Assembly: GCF_019145435.1 (NCBI RefSeq)
Contig: NZ_JAHSTS010000002.1
Coordinates: 1,894,001 to 1,958,000, forward strand
Source of the DNA: Pseudomonas ekonensis
GTDB taxonomy: Bacteria > Pseudomonadota > Gammaproteobacteria > Pseudomonadales > Pseudomonadaceae
DNA length: 64,000 nt
Reading direction: 5' to 3'
A model generated the notes under the pieces. That model had not been told where the DNA came from and searched no databases. It saw nothing but the letters and a program-made list of their open reading frames with translations. Shown piece after piece: positions 47,784 to 59,486 of the stretch (position 1 is the first letter of the stretch; the number at the start of each line of letters is the position of its first letter). A program made the position numbers and the translations under genes.

Positions 47784-47820
47784 GCACGCTCCCCACACGG
47801 AATCTGTGTCGCGCACAGAT

Positions 47821-47858
47821 CCCGTGCGGGGGCCAGCCTGCCGGCGATGGCGTCAGCC
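47821..47858 (+). repeat. Single degenerate REP sequence
   Basis: CCCGTGCGGGGGCCAGCCTG followed by CCGGCGATGGCGTCAGCC resembles one REP arm between the convergent permease and chemoreceptor genes. Confidence 0.55.
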
Positions 47859-49793
47859 CTAGGCCCGGAACTGCCCCAGGCTCGCCTTGAGCTGCGCCGC
47901 CAACCCGTCCAGCACCTTGCCGCTGGCCGTGGTCTCCTGCACCGCCTGAGCCGCTTTCTCGGCCTGGGCATGGATCGTCTCGACCCGCCCGCGCACCGCC
48001 TGCGCGCCCTGCGCCTGATGCGCCGCCGCCTGGGTGGCCAGGCCGATGGCCGCATGCACCTGCTCGACCGACGCCTGCACCGACTGCTGCAACCGCGCGC
48101 TGTCGCGCAGCACCAGCAAACCTTCGCTGGCCTGGCGCCCGGCCTGGCCGATAGCGTCCACCGCCTCGCGGGCGCCCTGCTGCAAGGCCACGATGTGCGC
48201 CTGGATGTCGCCGGTGGAGCTTTGGGTCTTGCTCGCCAGCGCCCGCACTTCGTCCGCCACCACCGCGAACCCGCGCCCGGTCTCGCCGGCCCGCGCCGCC
48301 TCGATGGCCGCGTTGAGCGCCAGCAGGTTGGTCTGTTCGGCGATGCCGTGAATCACGGTCAACACCACTTCGATCTGCTCGCTCTGCTGGGCCAGGCGCT
48401 CGATGACTTTCGCCCCGGTGTCGACCTGCCCCGCCAACGCCTCGATCAGGCCGCCGACCTTGGCCGAAGTGCGGGTGTTCTCGTCGGTGGCCTGACGGAT
48501 GTCGACCACCTGCTGCAGCGCCGCCTGCATGGCCTGGCTTTCCGACTGCGCCTCGTCGGCCATCTGCGACAACGCCCGCAGGCTTTCGGCGACCTCATCG
48601 CGCTGCATGCCGGCCGCCGCGTCGGCGCCGGCATTGCGCAGGGTCATCGCGCCGATCTCCACGCCCGTGCGCTGGGCCACATCCCCCGCCTCGCGCACGA
48701 TCGGCTGCAACTTATCCACAAAGCGGTTGACCGCCGAGGCCATGTCGCCGATCTCGTCCTTGCTGTTGATCTGCACACGCTTGGTCAGGTCACCCTCGCC
48801 CGCCGCCAGGTCGTCCATCGCGGCGTTGAGCATCTTCAGACGGTTGACCACCCGGTGCCCCAGCACCACCGCCAGCAACAGCAACACGCCGCACCCCACC
48901 AGCGCCAGGCCCATGCCGATGCGCCAGCGCAGCGTGGCGGCGGCATCCTGCACGGTGCTGGCGGTGTTGGCCTTCATTTCCGCGGCCGTGGTCTGCGCCG
49001 ATTGCAGGCGCGCACGCATGGCCGCTGCGCTGTCGGCGGCGGCGCCCTTGAGGCTGTCGCCGACCAACTGGTCGCTGCTGGCGATCAGGGCCGAGAAGCG
49101 CTGGTCGAGGGCGGCCAGGTCGGCATCCACCGACGCCGTCGAGACGCCCATCAGCACTTTGCCGATCTCCACGCCGTTGGGGTTGATCGAGGCCTCGAGG
49201 TAAAACACCGACGGATCGCGCTTGGCCGCATCCAGCAGCTTGTCCAGCGCCCGCTCGCCCTGGCCTTTCTCCAGCAATGTCTTGTTGATCGGGTTTTCGC
49301 GGTTGAGGTAACGGGTCAGGTGCTGGCCGGTGGCGTCGTCGTAGACCACGAACAGCACGTTGGGATTGCGCTGGGCCCGGCGGGCGAACTCGGACAGGGT
49401 CGGCACGTCGCTGTCCCACATGGCGCGGGGCGCGACCGAGGCCAGCAATTGGGCCATGTCGTTGGCCGAGTCCTTCAGGTCCTTTTCCAGGGTCGCACGC
49501 AGTTGGGCCTGCTCGTCCTTCAGGCGCGAGGACAGGCCGGCGGTGAGTCGCTGGCGGGTATTGGTCGAGAGCGTATCGAGGCTGGAGGTGACTTCGCGCC
49601 CGGCCTGCTCCAGTTCGCCGGAGAGTTTCTGGCTGTCGGCGCCCAGGCGTGTGCCGAGGTCGGCTTCCAGCGCCGTGACGGTGCTCCGTGTCAGGGCAAC
49701 GGCCACCAGCACTTGCACCAAAAGGGCGATACCGAGGGTAACGAACACAGGCCGCAGCAAACGGCTTTGTAACAGTGAGAGAACGGCCGACAC
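47859..49793 (-). CDS. Methyl-accepting chemotaxis protein
   Basis: A 644-residue transmembrane chemoreceptor. TM1 lies near residues 15-35 ([20 protein letters not shown]), a ~270-residue periplasmic sensor includes [22 protein letters not shown]2 is about [20 protein letters not shown], then HAMP ([20 protein letters not shown]) and the signalling tip [20 protein letters not shown]. The ligand is unknown. The start is GTG 49791-49793 with GAGGGA upstream; the frame extends to 49889 but that part looks like leader. No other chemotaxis genes adjoin it. Confidence 0.9.
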   Translation of the reverse strand: MSAVLSLLQSRLLRPVFVTLGIALLVQVLVAVALTRSTVTALEADLGTRLGADSQKLSGELEQAGREVTSSLDTLSTNTRQRLTAGLSSRLKDEQAQLRATLEKDLKDSANDMAQLLASVAPRAMWDSDVPTLSEFARRAQRNPNVLFVVYDDATGQHLTRYLNRENPINKTLLEKGQGERALDKLLDAAKRDPSVFYLEASINPNGVEIGKVLMGVSTASVDADLAALDQRFSALIASSDQLVGDSLKGAAADSAAAMRARLQSAQTTAAEMKANTASTVQDAAATLRWRIGMGLALVGCGVLLLLAVVLGHRVVNRLKMLNAAMDDLAAGEGDLTKRVQINSKDEIGDMASAVNRFVDKLQPIVREAGDVAQRTGVEIGAMTLRNAGADAAAGMQRDEVAESLRALSQMADEAQSESQAMQAALQQVVDIRQATDENTRTSAKVGGLIEALAGQVDTGAKVIERLAQQSEQIEVVLTVIHGIAEQTNLLALNAAIEAARAGETGRGFAVVADEVRALASKTQSSTGDIQAHIVALQQGAREAVDAIGQAGRQASEGLLVLRDSARLQQSVQASVEQVHAAIGLATQAAAHQAQGAQAVRGRVETIHAQAEKAAQAVQETTASGKVLDGLAAQLKASLGQFRA

Positions 49794-49885
49794 TTTGAAT
49801 CCCTCTACTTTGACGCCATTAAATTGATGGCACTTCTTGTGGGGATATTTGCAGCAAAGGTCATGCCGTCCAACAGGCATAAACG

Positions 49886-49913
49886 ACAAAGGCCCCGATC
49901 AAGGGGCCTTTGT
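49886..49913 (-). terminator. Terminator of purA
   Basis: ACAAAGGCCCC and GGGGCCTTTGT form an 11-bp stem with short loop 22 bases beyond the purA stop, with T-rich sequence on both strands. Confidence 0.88.
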
Positions 49914-49933
49914 GTTTTTACATCAACGACTTA

Positions 49934-51280
<1,347 letters not shown>

Positions 51281-52468
51281 TCAAGAAGCCAGTGGCGATA
51301 CTTGCCAAAGCCCGTTCTGCTGGATCAATTGACGGTCGCAGTCCGCTTCACGGGCGGCGGCCAAAGGTTGCCCAGGCAAGGCCTGGACGACACGCTGACC
51401 CTCACTGCGCAACTGGCAGACCTGCTGCCAGAGTGCCGCATCCGTACTGTCAGGCATCCAGATACCGCCGGACGGTAGCTCGATCTCAGCACGCCCCAGG
51501 GTCACCAGGGTTTTCAAATCGGTGGAGAAGCCGGTGGCCGGACGGGCGCGGCCGAAGTCGGCGCCGATATCGTCGTAGCGGCCGCCCTGGGCGATGGACT
51601 GACCCACGCCCGGCACGAACGCCGCGAACACCACACCGGTGTGGTAGTGGTAGCCGCGCAGCTCGCCCAGGTCGAAATACAGCGGCAGCTGCGGGAATCG
51701 CGCCGCCAGGCGCTCGGCGATCGCCAGCAGATCCTCCAGCGCCGCCAGCACCGGCGCCGGTGCGTTGGCCAGGAGCTCGCGGGCGGCGGTCAGCACCTCA
51801 CGGCCGCCGCACAGGTCCACCAGCGCGCGCAGCATGCCCGCCAGCTCCGCCGGCAGGCCTTCGGTCAAGGCTGTGACCTCGTCGATGGCCTTGCGTTGCA
51901 GCGCGTCGAACAGCTGTTGCTCGACCTCGCCGGACAGTCCGGCGGCACGGGCCAGGCCGCGGTAGATGCCGACATGCCCCAGGTCCATGTGCACGTCCGG
52001 CACGTCGGCCAACTGCAGCATGGCCAACAGCAGGCTGATGACTTCGACGTCGCTGCTCGGGCTGGCGTCGCCGTAGAGCTCGGCGCCCAGCTGGATCGGG
52101 CTGCGCGAGGACGACAGCGCACGCGGCTGGGCGTGCAGCACGCTGCCGGCGTAGCAGAGACGGTTCGGGCCTTCGCGACGCAGGGTGTGCGCGTCGATGC
52201 GCGCCACCTGCGGGGTGATGTCGGCACGGAAGCCCATCTGCCGGCCCGACTGCGGGTCGATGACCTTGAAGGTACGCAGATCCAGGTCCTGGCCCGCGCC
52301 GGTCAGCAGGGATTCCAGGTACTCGATATGGGGAGTCACGACGAACTCGTAACCCCAGCTCTGGAACAGATCCAACACCTGACGACGCGCCACTTCAATG
52401 CGCGCCGCTTCCGGTGGCAGCACTTCTTCGATGCCATCTGGCAGCAGCCAGCGGTCTACCGTTGCCAT
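51281..52468 (-). CDS. hisZ: ATP phosphoribosyltransferase regulatory subunit HisZ
   Basis: A 395-residue histidyl-tRNA-synthetase paralogue that activates the short-form His[52 protein letters not shown] and [13 protein letters not shown] show the class II synthetase-like core, while the C-terminal anticodon domain is reduced. Start ATG 52466-52468 fits known HisZ; the upstream extension does not. Likely cotranscribed with purA. Confidence 0.95.
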   Translation of the reverse strand: MATVDRWLLPDGIEEVLPPEAARIEVARRQVLDLFQSWGYEFVVTPHIEYLESLLTGAGQDLDLRTFKVIDPQSGRQMGFRADITPQVARIDAHTLRREGPNRLCYAGSVLHAQPRALSSSRSPIQLGAELYGDASPSSDVEVISLLLAMLQLADVPDVHMDLGHVGIYRGLARAAGLSGEVEQQLFDALQRKAIDEVTALTEGLPAELAGMLRALVDLCGGREVLTAARELLANAPAPVLAALEDLLAIAERLAARFPQLPLYFDLGELRGYHYHTGVVFAAFVPGVGQSIAQGGRYDDIGADFGRARPATGFSTDLKTLVTLGRAEIELPSGGIWMPDSTDAALWQQVCQLRSEGQRVVQALPGQPLAAAREADCDRQLIQQNGLWQVSPLAS

Positions 52469-52782
52469 TACGCCATTCCCCTTTGATCCGGGCGGCCAGC
52501 CCGAGGGCGAGCCTTGAGTGAAGCAGAAAATGACCGGCCTGCGCAAAAGACACGCGCATGGGCGACGAAGCGAAAAGCCCTGTCACCGGCTTCGCCAATC
52601 ACTTTCCTCGAAAAACCGTCGGGCCCTTGAGCCCCGCGCCCTGCACCAAAAACAGCAATCAAACGTGCAGACGCAAAAAAGCCGGGAATTTCCCGGCTGC
52701 CGCATCATACACACGTTTTCCAAAAGGATCACCCCGCCCGAGGTTTTAGCCGCCGGGCGGAATGACGCAGGTCAACGTCGAA
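52469..52782. other. 314-bp spacer between hflC and hisZ
   Basis: No convincing gene on either strand. The hflC-side part has the terminator at 52674-52698; the remaining ~200 bases should hold the hisZ-purA promoter. I see none of the small DUF2065 protein that some pseudomonads encode here (from memory). Confidence 0.55.
52674..52698 (-). terminator. Terminator after hflC
   Basis: On the minus strand AGCCGGGAA and TTCCCGGCT pair closely and are followed by TTTTTT, ~85 bases after the hflC stop. It separates the hfl operon from hisZ-purA. Confidence 0.9.
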
Positions 52783-53652
52783 TCAAGGCTTGGCCTTCTC
52801 CAGGTACTTGAAGAAGTCGCTGCTCGGGTCGAGCACCATGACGTCGGACTTGTTCGCGAAGCTTTCACGGTAGGCGCGCAGGCTACGGTAGAACGCGTAG
52901 AAATCCTGGTCCTGGCCGTAGGCCTTGGAGTAGATCGCAGCGGCCTGGGCGTCGCCGTCACCGCGAACCTCTTCGGACTCACGATAGGCTTCGGCCAGCA
53001 GCACGCGGCGTTGGCGATCGGCGTCGGCACGGATGCCTTCGGCCAGCTCGTTACCCTTGGCGCGGTGCTCGCGGGCTTCACGCTCGCGCTCGGTGCTCAT
53101 CCGCTCGAACACGCTGCGGTTGACTTCCTTCGGCAGGTCGATGGCCTTGACGCGGACGTCGACCACTTCGATGCCCAGTTCCTTCTCCGCCATCTTGTTC
53201 AGCGACGCGGTGATGTCGGCCATCAGCGCATCGCGCTCGCCCGACACCACTTCGTGCAGGGTGCGCTTGCCGAACTGGTCACGCAGGCCCGACTCCAGGC
53301 GACGGGACAGACGCTCGTCGGCGATCTGCTTGAGGCCGGAGGTCGCGGTGTAGAAACGCTCGGCGTCCTTCACCCGCCATTTGGCGTAGGCATCGACCAT
53401 GACGGCTTTCTTTTCCAGGGTCAGGAAGCGCTGCGTCGGTGCGTCCAGCGTCATCAGGCGGGCGTCGAACTTGCGCACCTGGTTGACGTACGGCACCTTC
53501 ACATGCAGGCCCGGCTGGACATCGGCCTGGACCACGCGACCGAATTGCAGCAACACCGCACGCTCGGTCTGAGCCACGATGTAGAAGCAGTTCCAGGCAG
53601 CGATCGCCACGACCACGCCGACGATAAGGGCGATCAGCGATTTATTGCTCAT
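52783..53652 (-). CDS. hflC: Protease modulator HflC
   Basis: A 289-residue SPFH-domain protein with one N-terminal helix (LIALIVGVVVAIAAWNCFYI) and periplasmic SPFH/prohibitin domain. With HflK it forms the cage around FtsH and regulates membrane-protein proteolysis. The start overlaps the hflK stop by one base. Confidence 0.97.
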   Translation of the reverse strand: MSNKSLIALIVGVVVAIAAWNCFYIVAQTERAVLLQFGRVVQADVQPGLHVKVPYVNQVRKFDARLMTLDAPTQRFLTLEKKAVMVDAYAKWRVKDAERFYTATSGLKQIADERLSRRLESGLRDQFGKRTLHEVVSGERDALMADITASLNKMAEKELGIEVVDVRVKAIDLPKEVNRSVFERMSTEREREAREHRAKGNELAEGIRADADRQRRVLLAEAYRESEEVRGDGDAQAAAIYSKAYGQDQDFYAFYRSLRAYRESFANKSDVMVLDPSSDFFKYLEKAKP

Positions 53653-54827
53653 CAGCGACTCTCCCGGGTACGTGCCTGCTGTTGCTGCAGATCCGCTGCG
53701 GCACGCACATTGGCTTCATTGCTGGTGGCTGCCGCACCGCCGCTCACCGGAGCGCTGGTGTTGCGGCCACTTTCGACCATCTTGTCCAGCGGCAGGTAAA
53801 GCAGGTTGCTCTGGCCGTTCTTGTTGCCGGTCACGAGCACCTTGCTGGTGCTGCTGAAGACTTCCTGCATGGTGTCCAGGTACAGGCGCTGACGGGTGAC
53901 TTCAGGTGCCTTGCGGTACTCGGCGACCAGCTTGGTGAAGCGGTCGGCCTCACCCTTGGCGCGGGAGATCGTCTCGTCGCGGTAGCCGTTGGCGTCCTCG
54001 ATGATGCGCTGGGCCTGGCCACGGGCTTCCGGCACCACGCCGTTGGCGTAGGTCTCGGCCTGGTTGCGCGAACGCTGCTCGTCTTCGCGGGCACGGATCA
54101 CGTCGTCGAAGGCTTCCTGGACCTCACGCGGCGCCGCGGCGCTCTGCACGTTGACCTGGGTGACGGTGATGCCGGTGCGGTAGGTGTCGAGGAAGCGTTG
54201 CAGGCGTTCCTTGATCTCGCTGGCCATCAGCTCACGGCCTTCGGTCAGCACCTGGTCCATGGCGGTGGAACCCACCACGTGGCGCAGGGCGCTGTCGGTC
54301 GCATGCTGCAGGCTGATTTCCGGCTGGTCGACGTTCAGCACGAAGTCCTGCAGGTTGCTGATCTTGTACTGCACGGTCAGCGGCACTTCGACGATGTTCT
54401 CGTCTTCGGTCAGCATCTGGCCCTGCTTGGTGTACGCACGCTCCCGCGTGACGTTTTCCATGTACTTCTTGTCGATCGGCGGGAAATAGATGTTCAGGCC
54501 CGGGCCGACGGTCTCGTAGTACTTGCCGAAGCGCAGCACCACGGCCTGCTCCTGCTCGTCCACCACGTACACCGCGCTGTACAGCCACACGGCCGCGAGC
54601 ACGACCAGACCGATGCCGAGCAGGCCGCCAAAGCCGCCGCCCTTGCCCGGTCCGCCCCCGTCGTCACCCCGTTTCTTGCCACCACCGAACAACCCGTTAA
54701 GGCTTTCCTGCAGCTTGCGGAAGGCCTCGTCGAGATCCGGCGGGCCCTTGCGGTCGCCATTGTTGCGACGCTTGCCACCCCAAGGATCCTGATTGTTCGA
54801 GTTGCCACCCGGCTCATTCCAAGCCAT
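53652..54827 (-). CDS. hflK: Protease modulator HflK
   Basis: A 391-residue SPFH protein with a Gly/Asn/Asp-rich cytoplasmic N-terminus (AWNEPGGNSNNQDPWGG), one membrane helix (LLGIGLVVLAAVWLYSAVYV) and a periplasmic SPFH domain ending in an Ala/Gln/Arg-rich tail. Partner of HflC. ATG 54825-54827 with GGAGA; the frame runs 17 codons further but without family similarity. Confidence 0.97.
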   Translation of the reverse strand: MAWNEPGGNSNNQDPWGGKRRNNGDRKGPPDLDEAFRKLQESLNGLFGGGKKRGDDGGGPGKGGGFGGLLGIGLVVLAAVWLYSAVYVVDEQEQAVVLRFGKYYETVGPGLNIYFPPIDKKYMENVTRERAYTKQGQMLTEDENIVEVPLTVQYKISNLQDFVLNVDQPEISLQHATDSALRHVVGSTAMDQVLTEGRELMASEIKERLQRFLDTYRTGITVTQVNVQSAAAPREVQEAFDDVIRAREDEQRSRNQAETYANGVVPEARGQAQRIIEDANGYRDETISRAKGEADRFTKLVAEYRKAPEVTRQRLYLDTMQEVFSSTSKVLVTGNKNGQSNLLYLPLDKMVESGRNTSAPVSGGAAATSNEANVRAAADLQQQQARTRESR

Positions 54828-54923
54828 AGCGCTCTCCATCTGATAAAGCAAAGACGCGCCCACGGCGCGCCGCCCCATGCTACAGAATGCCTGTCACCGC
54901 GGCACAACCGCTTTTTCAGGCTT

Positions 54924-56225
54924 TTATTGCAAAGTGTGTTGCTCGATGAAGTCCACCGGCTGCAATCCTTCGCGGCTCACCAGCCGGTTCAGCTCGATCC
55001 GCGGCAACCGGACGGCCAGCAGGCTGGCGCCTTCGTCGTCATGTTCTTCTTTCTGCACCGCGCCCAGTTCGAAGAACTGCGCGCGCAACCTGGCGAAACG
55101 TTGCGGCAAGCGCAGCGTGCCGACGAACAGGTCATCGCCGAGCAGCTCGGCCACCGCCTGCTTGAGCAGGTCCAGGCCGGAGCCGTCCCGCGCCGACAGC
55201 CAGACCCGCTGCGGCCGGCCATCGGCGTCGCGCTGGATCTGCGGCTCAACGCCCTCGAGCAAATCGAGTTTGTTGTATACCTCCAGGATCGGCAAGTCTT
55301 GCGCCCCGATCTCCTCGAGCACCACCATCACCTGCTCGATCTGCTCCATCCGGTCCGGCTCGTGGGCGTCGATCACGTGCAGCAGCAGGTCGGAGTTGCT
55401 CGACTCTTCGAGCGTAGCCCGAAACGCCTCGACCAGTTTGTGCGGCAGGTGACGGATGAAGCCCACGGTGTCGGCCAGCACGATGGGCCCCAGGTCTTCG
55501 AGGTCCAGGCGGCGCAGGGTCGGGTCGAGGGTGGCGAACAGTTGGTCCGCCGCATACACCTCGGACTCGGTCACCGAGTTGAACAGCGTCGATTTGCCGG
55601 CGTTGGTGTAACCCACCAGCGACACCGTCGGGATGTCCGCACGCTTGCGTCCGCGCCGCGACTGCTCGCGCTGGCTGCGCACTTTCTCCAGCCGGGACTT
55701 GATCTGCCGCAGGCGTACCCGCAACAGGCGCCGGTCGGTCTCGAGCTGGGTCTCGCCCGGGCCGCGCAGGCCGATGCCGCCCTTCTGCCGCTCAAGGTGG
55801 GTCCAGCCGCGCACCAGCCGCGTGCTCATGTACTCAAGCTGGGCCAGTTCGACCTGGAGCTTGCCTTCATGGGTGCGGGCGCGTTGGGCGAAAATATCGA
55901 GGATCAGACCCGTGCGGTCGATCACGCGGCACTCGAACTCGCGCTCGAGGTTGCGTTCCTGACTGGGTGAGAGGGTGTGATTGAAAATCACCAGGTCGAC
56001 CTGTTCGGCCTTGACCAGGTCGCGCAACTCCTCGACCTTGCCACTGCCAATCAGGGTCTTGGCGGTTGGCCGATGACGCGGCACGCTGAAAAACGCGACG
56101 GTCTCGGCGCCAGCCGAAATTGCCAACTCCTGAAACTCCTGCGGATCTTCGCGCGCCTCAGGGTCCTGACCATCCAAGTGAACGAGAATGGTTCGTTCAC
56201 CACCACCGTGGCGCTCAAAGAACAA
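54924..56225 (-). CDS. hflX: Ribosome-associated GTPase HflX
   Basis: A 433-residue GTPase that splits stalled or stressed ribosomes. An N-terminal HflX domain (VHLDGQDPEAREDPQEFQEL, GSGKVEELRDLVKAEQVDLV) precedes a Gln/Arg-rich coiled linker and the G domain with P-loop GYTNAGKSTLFN, switch II DTVGFIRHLPHKL and NKLDLL. The start is a rare TTG at 56223-56225, with AGGAG upstream; no ATG fits the family N-terminus. 12 bases after hfq. Confidence 0.96.
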   Translation of the reverse strand: MFFERHGGGERTILVHLDGQDPEAREDPQEFQELAISAGAETVAFFSVPRHRPTAKTLIGSGKVEELRDLVKAEQVDLVIFNHTLSPSQERNLEREFECRVIDRTGLILDIFAQRARTHEGKLQVELAQLEYMSTRLVRGWTHLERQKGGIGLRGPGETQLETDRRLLRVRLRQIKSRLEKVRSQREQSRRGRKRADIPTVSLVGYTNAGKSTLFNSVTESEVYAADQLFATLDPTLRRLDLEDLGPIVLADTVGFIRHLPHKLVEAFRATLEESSNSDLLLHVIDAHEPDRMEQIEQVMVVLEEIGAQDLPILEVYNKLDLLEGVEPQIQRDADGRPQRVWLSARDGSGLDLLKQAVAELLGDDLFVGTLRLPQRFARLRAQFFELGAVQKEEHDDEGASLLAVRLPRIELNRLVSREGLQPVDFIEQHTLQ

Positions 56226-56237
56226 AGGAGACTCCTA

Positions 56238-56498
56238 TCAGGCGTTACCAGGCTCTGCGTCACCTGCATCGGATTCGGTTGCGCTTGGCAGACGAATTGG
56301 ACGAACCGGCACGACGGTAGAGATAGCGTGTTTGTAGACCATCTGGCTGACGGTGTTCTTCAGCAGGATGACGAACTGGTCGAACGACTCGATCGTACCT
56401 TGCAGCTTGATGCCGTTGACCAGGTAGATGGAAACCCCCACTTTCTCTTTACGTAAAGTATTCAGGTAAGGGTCTTGTAGCGAATGCCCTTTTGACAT
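56238..56498 (-). CDS. hfq: RNA chaperone Hfq
   Basis: An 86-residue Sm-like protein that mediates sRNA-mRNA pairing; in Pseudomonas it also works with Crc in catabolite repression. [20 protein letters not shown] (distal and proximal face residues), Sm1 [20 protein letters not shown] and the [11 protein letters not shown]m2 motif are all present. AAGGAG precedes ATG 56496-56498; an ATG three codons earlier is possible. Confidence 0.98.
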   Translation of the reverse strand: MSKGHSLQDPYLNTLRKEKVGVSIYLVNGIKLQGTIESFDQFVILLKNTVSQMVYKHAISTVVPVRPIRLPSATESDAGDAEPGNA

Positions 56499-56592
56499 GT
56501 GCCGCACTCCTTTAAGGATTCAATAATAAAAAATAGGTAAACGGGTGGCTTTTGCCGCCACACCCCCAAGGATAGACGGCAATTGCAGGGAC

Positions 56593-57564
56593 TCAGCTCA
56601 ATATGGAGATCGTCCCAAGGTATTTCAAGGCGCGTGGCAGATTGTCGCAATCCAGACTGTCAAGCCAATGCAAACCATCCCAGCTGCGCAGCCAGGTGAA
56701 CTGGCGTTTGGCCAATTGGCGCGTGGCGATGATGCCCCGCTCCTGCATTTCGGCCGACGTCAGCCTGCCGTCCAGATAATCCCAGACCTGGCGGTAACCC
56801 ACCGCACGTATAGACGGCAACCCGGCATGCAGGTCACTTCTATTGCGCAGGGCTACGACCTCGTCGATGAATCCCTGTTCCAGCATATTTGTGAATCTTT
56901 GTTTAATGCGCTCGTGCAGTACCTGGCGATTTGCCGGAGCGATCGCCAGATTCGCGACAGTATAGGGCAATTGTTGCCGCCCCGATGCGGCTGCGTCGGC
57001 ACTTTGCGCAGATTGTTGCTGGCGCAGCGCGGTCATGCTCTGACCGCTGACCCGGTAAACCTCCAGCGCACGACTCAGGCGCTGCGGATCGTTCGGGTGA
57101 ATCCGCGCCGCCGACACCGGGTCGATGGCCGCCAACTGCTCGTGCAGGGCTTGCCAGCCGAGGCGCGCCGCCTCTTCTTCGATCTGCGCACGCACTTCGG
57201 GATCGGCCGCCGGCATGTCGGCCAGGCCTTCGACCAGCGCCTTGTAGTAGAGCATGGTGCCGCCCACCAGCAGCGGGATCTTGCCCCGGGCGGTGATGTC
57301 GGCCATGGCGATCAGCGCATCGCGGCGAAAATCCGCCGCCGAATACGCCTCGGCCGGGTCGAGGATGTCGATCAGGCGGTGCGGAAACTCGGCCAGCAGT
57401 TCCCTGGACGGCTTGGCGGTGCCGATGTCCATGCCGCGGTAGACCAGCGCCGAGTCGACGCTGATCAGCTCGCACGGCAGCACCTTGGTCAGCTCGATGG
57501 CCAGGTCGGTCTTGCCCGCAGCGGTCGGGCCCATCAGGAATATCGCTGGAGGAAGCTGGCTCAT
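56593..57564 (-). CDS. miaA: tRNA dimethylallyltransferase MiaA
   Basis: A 323-residue enzyme adding the isopentenyl group to A37 of tRNAs reading UNN codons. P-loop [14 protein letters not shown] at the N-terminus, [20 protein letters not shown], and the central [12 protein letters not shown] and YRVSGQSM segments are family blocks. The start overlaps the mutL stop by one base (TGATG). Confidence 0.97.
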   Translation of the reverse strand: MSQLPPAIFLMGPTAAGKTDLAIELTKVLPCELISVDSALVYRGMDIGTAKPSRELLAEFPHRLIDILDPAEAYSAADFRRDALIAMADITARGKIPLLVGGTMLYYKALVEGLADMPAADPEVRAQIEEEAARLGWQALHEQLAAIDPVSAARIHPNDPQRLSRALEVYRVSGQSMTALRQQQSAQSADAAASGRQQLPYTVANLAIAPANRQVLHERIKQRFTNMLEQGFIDEVVALRNRSDLHAGLPSIRAVGYRQVWDYLDGRLTSAEMQERGIIATRQLAKRQFTWLRSWDGLHWLDSLDCDNLPRALKYLGTISILS

Positions 57565-59486
57565 CAACGACCGCGCAAAAACAGTTTGTCCAGGTCGTCC
57601 AGGCCCAGTTGGGTCCAGGTCGGCCGGCCATGGTTGCATTGACCGCTGCGCTCGGTGTTTTCCATGTCGCGCAGCAGGCCGTTCATTTCCGGCAGGGCCA
57701 GGCGCCGGTTGGCGCGGACCGCGCCGTGGCAGGCCATGGTGCCCAGCAGTTCGTTCAGGTGCGCCTGGATCCGGTCGCTGGTGCCGTACTCCATCAGATC
57801 CGCCAGCACGTCGCCGACCAGCCGGTTGGCCTCGGCCTGCTTGAGCAGCGCCGGGATCTGTCGGATAGCCAGGGTCTCCGGGCCCAGGCGCTGCAGCTCG
57901 AAGCCCAGGCGCTGGAACCAAGCCGCGTGCTCTTCGGCGCAGTCGGCCTCGCGCTGGCTCACCGCCAGCGACTCCGGCACCAGCAGCGGCTGGCCGCTCA
58001 GGCCTTCGCTGGCCATGGCGATCTTCAGGCGTTCGTACATGATCCGCTCATGGGCGGCGTGCATGTCCACCAGCACCAGCCCCTGGGCGTTCTCGGACAG
58101 GATGTAGATGCCCTTGAGCTGCGCCAGCGCGTAGCCCAGCGGCGGGATGTCGCCCTGGCCGCTCGGCAGCGCATTGCCGCTGGCCGGGGTTGCGGCTTCC
58201 GGCAGCGGCGCGAAGAACTCGCGGTAGGCGGCCTGGGCCTCGGCGGCCGGCACGGCGGACTGCGGACGCGGCGTGTACTGGTACTGGTAGCCCGCACCGC
58301 TGCCGCCGCCGGCCGGCGCGTTGAACGACGGCTGCCCTTGCGGCTGCTCCAGCAGGGTGTTGGCCGCCAGGCGCATTTCGCCCTGGGGGCCGAACTCGCC
58401 GGCCTCGAGGCCGGTCGGGCGGACGAAACCGCTGGAGGCGACCGGCGCCGCCACCTGATCCTCAGGACGCACATCGCCCAGCGCCCGGTGCAGGGTGCCG
58501 TAAAGGAAGTCGTGCACCATGCGCCCGTCACGGAAGCGCACTTCGTGCTTGGTCGGGTGCACGTTGACGTCCACCGCCGCCGGATCGACCTCGAAGAACA
58601 GCGCGAAGGTCGGATGACGGCCGTTGAACAGCACGTCGCGGTAGGCCTGGCGCACCGCGTGGGCCACCAGTTTGTCGCGCACCGCACGGCCGTTCACGAA
58701 GAAGTACTGCAGGTCCGCCTGGCTGCGGTTGAACGTCGGCAGGCCGACCCAGCCCCACAGGCGCAGGCCGTTGCGCTCGATCTCGATCGGCAGCGCCTGC
58801 TCCAGGAAGCCCGAGCCGCAGATCGCCGCCACGCGCCGGGCGCGGGCCGCTTCATCGTGGGCCTCGTGCAGGCTGAGGATGGTCTTGCCGTTGTGGCGCA
58901 GATGGAAAGCCACGTCGAAGCGGGCCAGCGCCAGGCGTTTGATCACTTCTTGCAGGTGATCGAACTCGGTCTTTTCGGTCTTGAGGAACTTGCGCCGCGC
59001 CGGCGTGTTGAAAAACAGGTCGCGCACCTCCACCGAGGTGCCCACCGGATGCGCCGCCGGCTGCACCCGGGGCGCCATGTCGCGGCCTTCGGTCTCGACC
59101 TGCCAGGCCTGGTCGGCGTCACGGGTGCGCGAGGTCAGGGTCAGGCGCGCCACGGAGCTGATCGACGCCAGCGCCTCGCCCCGGAAGCCCAGGCTCATCA
59201 CCTGCTCGAGGTCTTCGAGGTTGCGGATCTTGCTGGTGGCGTGCCGGGCCAGCGCCAACGGCAGGTCGTCGGCGGAAATGCCGCTGCCGTCGTCGCGCAC
59301 CCGCAGCAGCTTGACGCCGCCCTGCTCGACGTCGACGTCGATGCGCCGGGCGCCGGAGTCGAGGCTGTTCTCCAGCAGCTCCTTGATCACCGACGCCGGG
59401 CGCTCGACCACCTCGCCGGCGGCGATCTGGTTCGCCAGCCGGGGGCTGAGCAGTTCAATACGGGCCGAACTCAACACCTGATTCAT
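57564..59486 (-). CDS. mutL: DNA mismatch repair protein MutL
   Basis: A 640-residue GHKL ATPase coordinating mismatch repair. N-terminal motifs [26 protein letters not shown] and [16 protein letters not shown] form the ATP site; a Pro/Gly/Gln-rich linker precedes the C-terminal dimerisation domain ([33 protein letters not shown]). As a pseudomonad MutL it carries QPLLVPESL and [12 protein letters not shown] elements of the endonuclease-type C-domain. It overlaps amiB by 4 bases. Confidence 0.97.
   Translation of the reverse strand: MNQVLSSARIELLSPRLANQIAAGEVVERPASVIKELLENSLDSGARRIDVDVEQGGVKLLRVRDDGSGISADDLPLALARHATSKIRNLEDLEQVMSLGFRGEALASISSVARLTLTSRTRDADQAWQVETEGRDMAPRVQPAAHPVGTSVEVRDLFFNTPARRKFLKTEKTEFDHLQEVIKRLALARFDVAFHLRHNGKTILSLHEAHDEAARARRVAAICGSGFLEQALPIEIERNGLRLWGWVGLPTFNRSQADLQYFFVNGRAVRDKLVAHAVRQAYRDVLFNGRHPTFALFFEVDPAAVDVNVHPTKHEVRFRDGRMVHDFLYGTLHRALGDVRPEDQVAAPVASSGFVRPTGLEAGEFGPQGEMRLAANTLLEQPQGQPSFNAPAGGGSGAGYQYQYTPRPQSAVPAAEAQAAYREFFAPLPEAATPASGNALPSGQGDIPPLGYALAQLKGIYILSENAQGLVLVDMHAAHERIMYERLKIAMASEGLSGQPLLVPESLAVSQREADCAEEHAAWFQRLGFELQRLGPETLAIRQIPALLKQAEANRLVGDVLADLMEYGTSDRIQAHLNELLGTMACHGAVRANRRLALPEMNGLLRDMENTERSGQCNHGRPTWTQLGLDDLDKLFLRGR

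Noticed and set aside
52518..52811. Short frames between hisZ and hflC
   Set aside because: They cross a terminator and show no domain or codon bias; no DUF2065-like sequence was found on translation.
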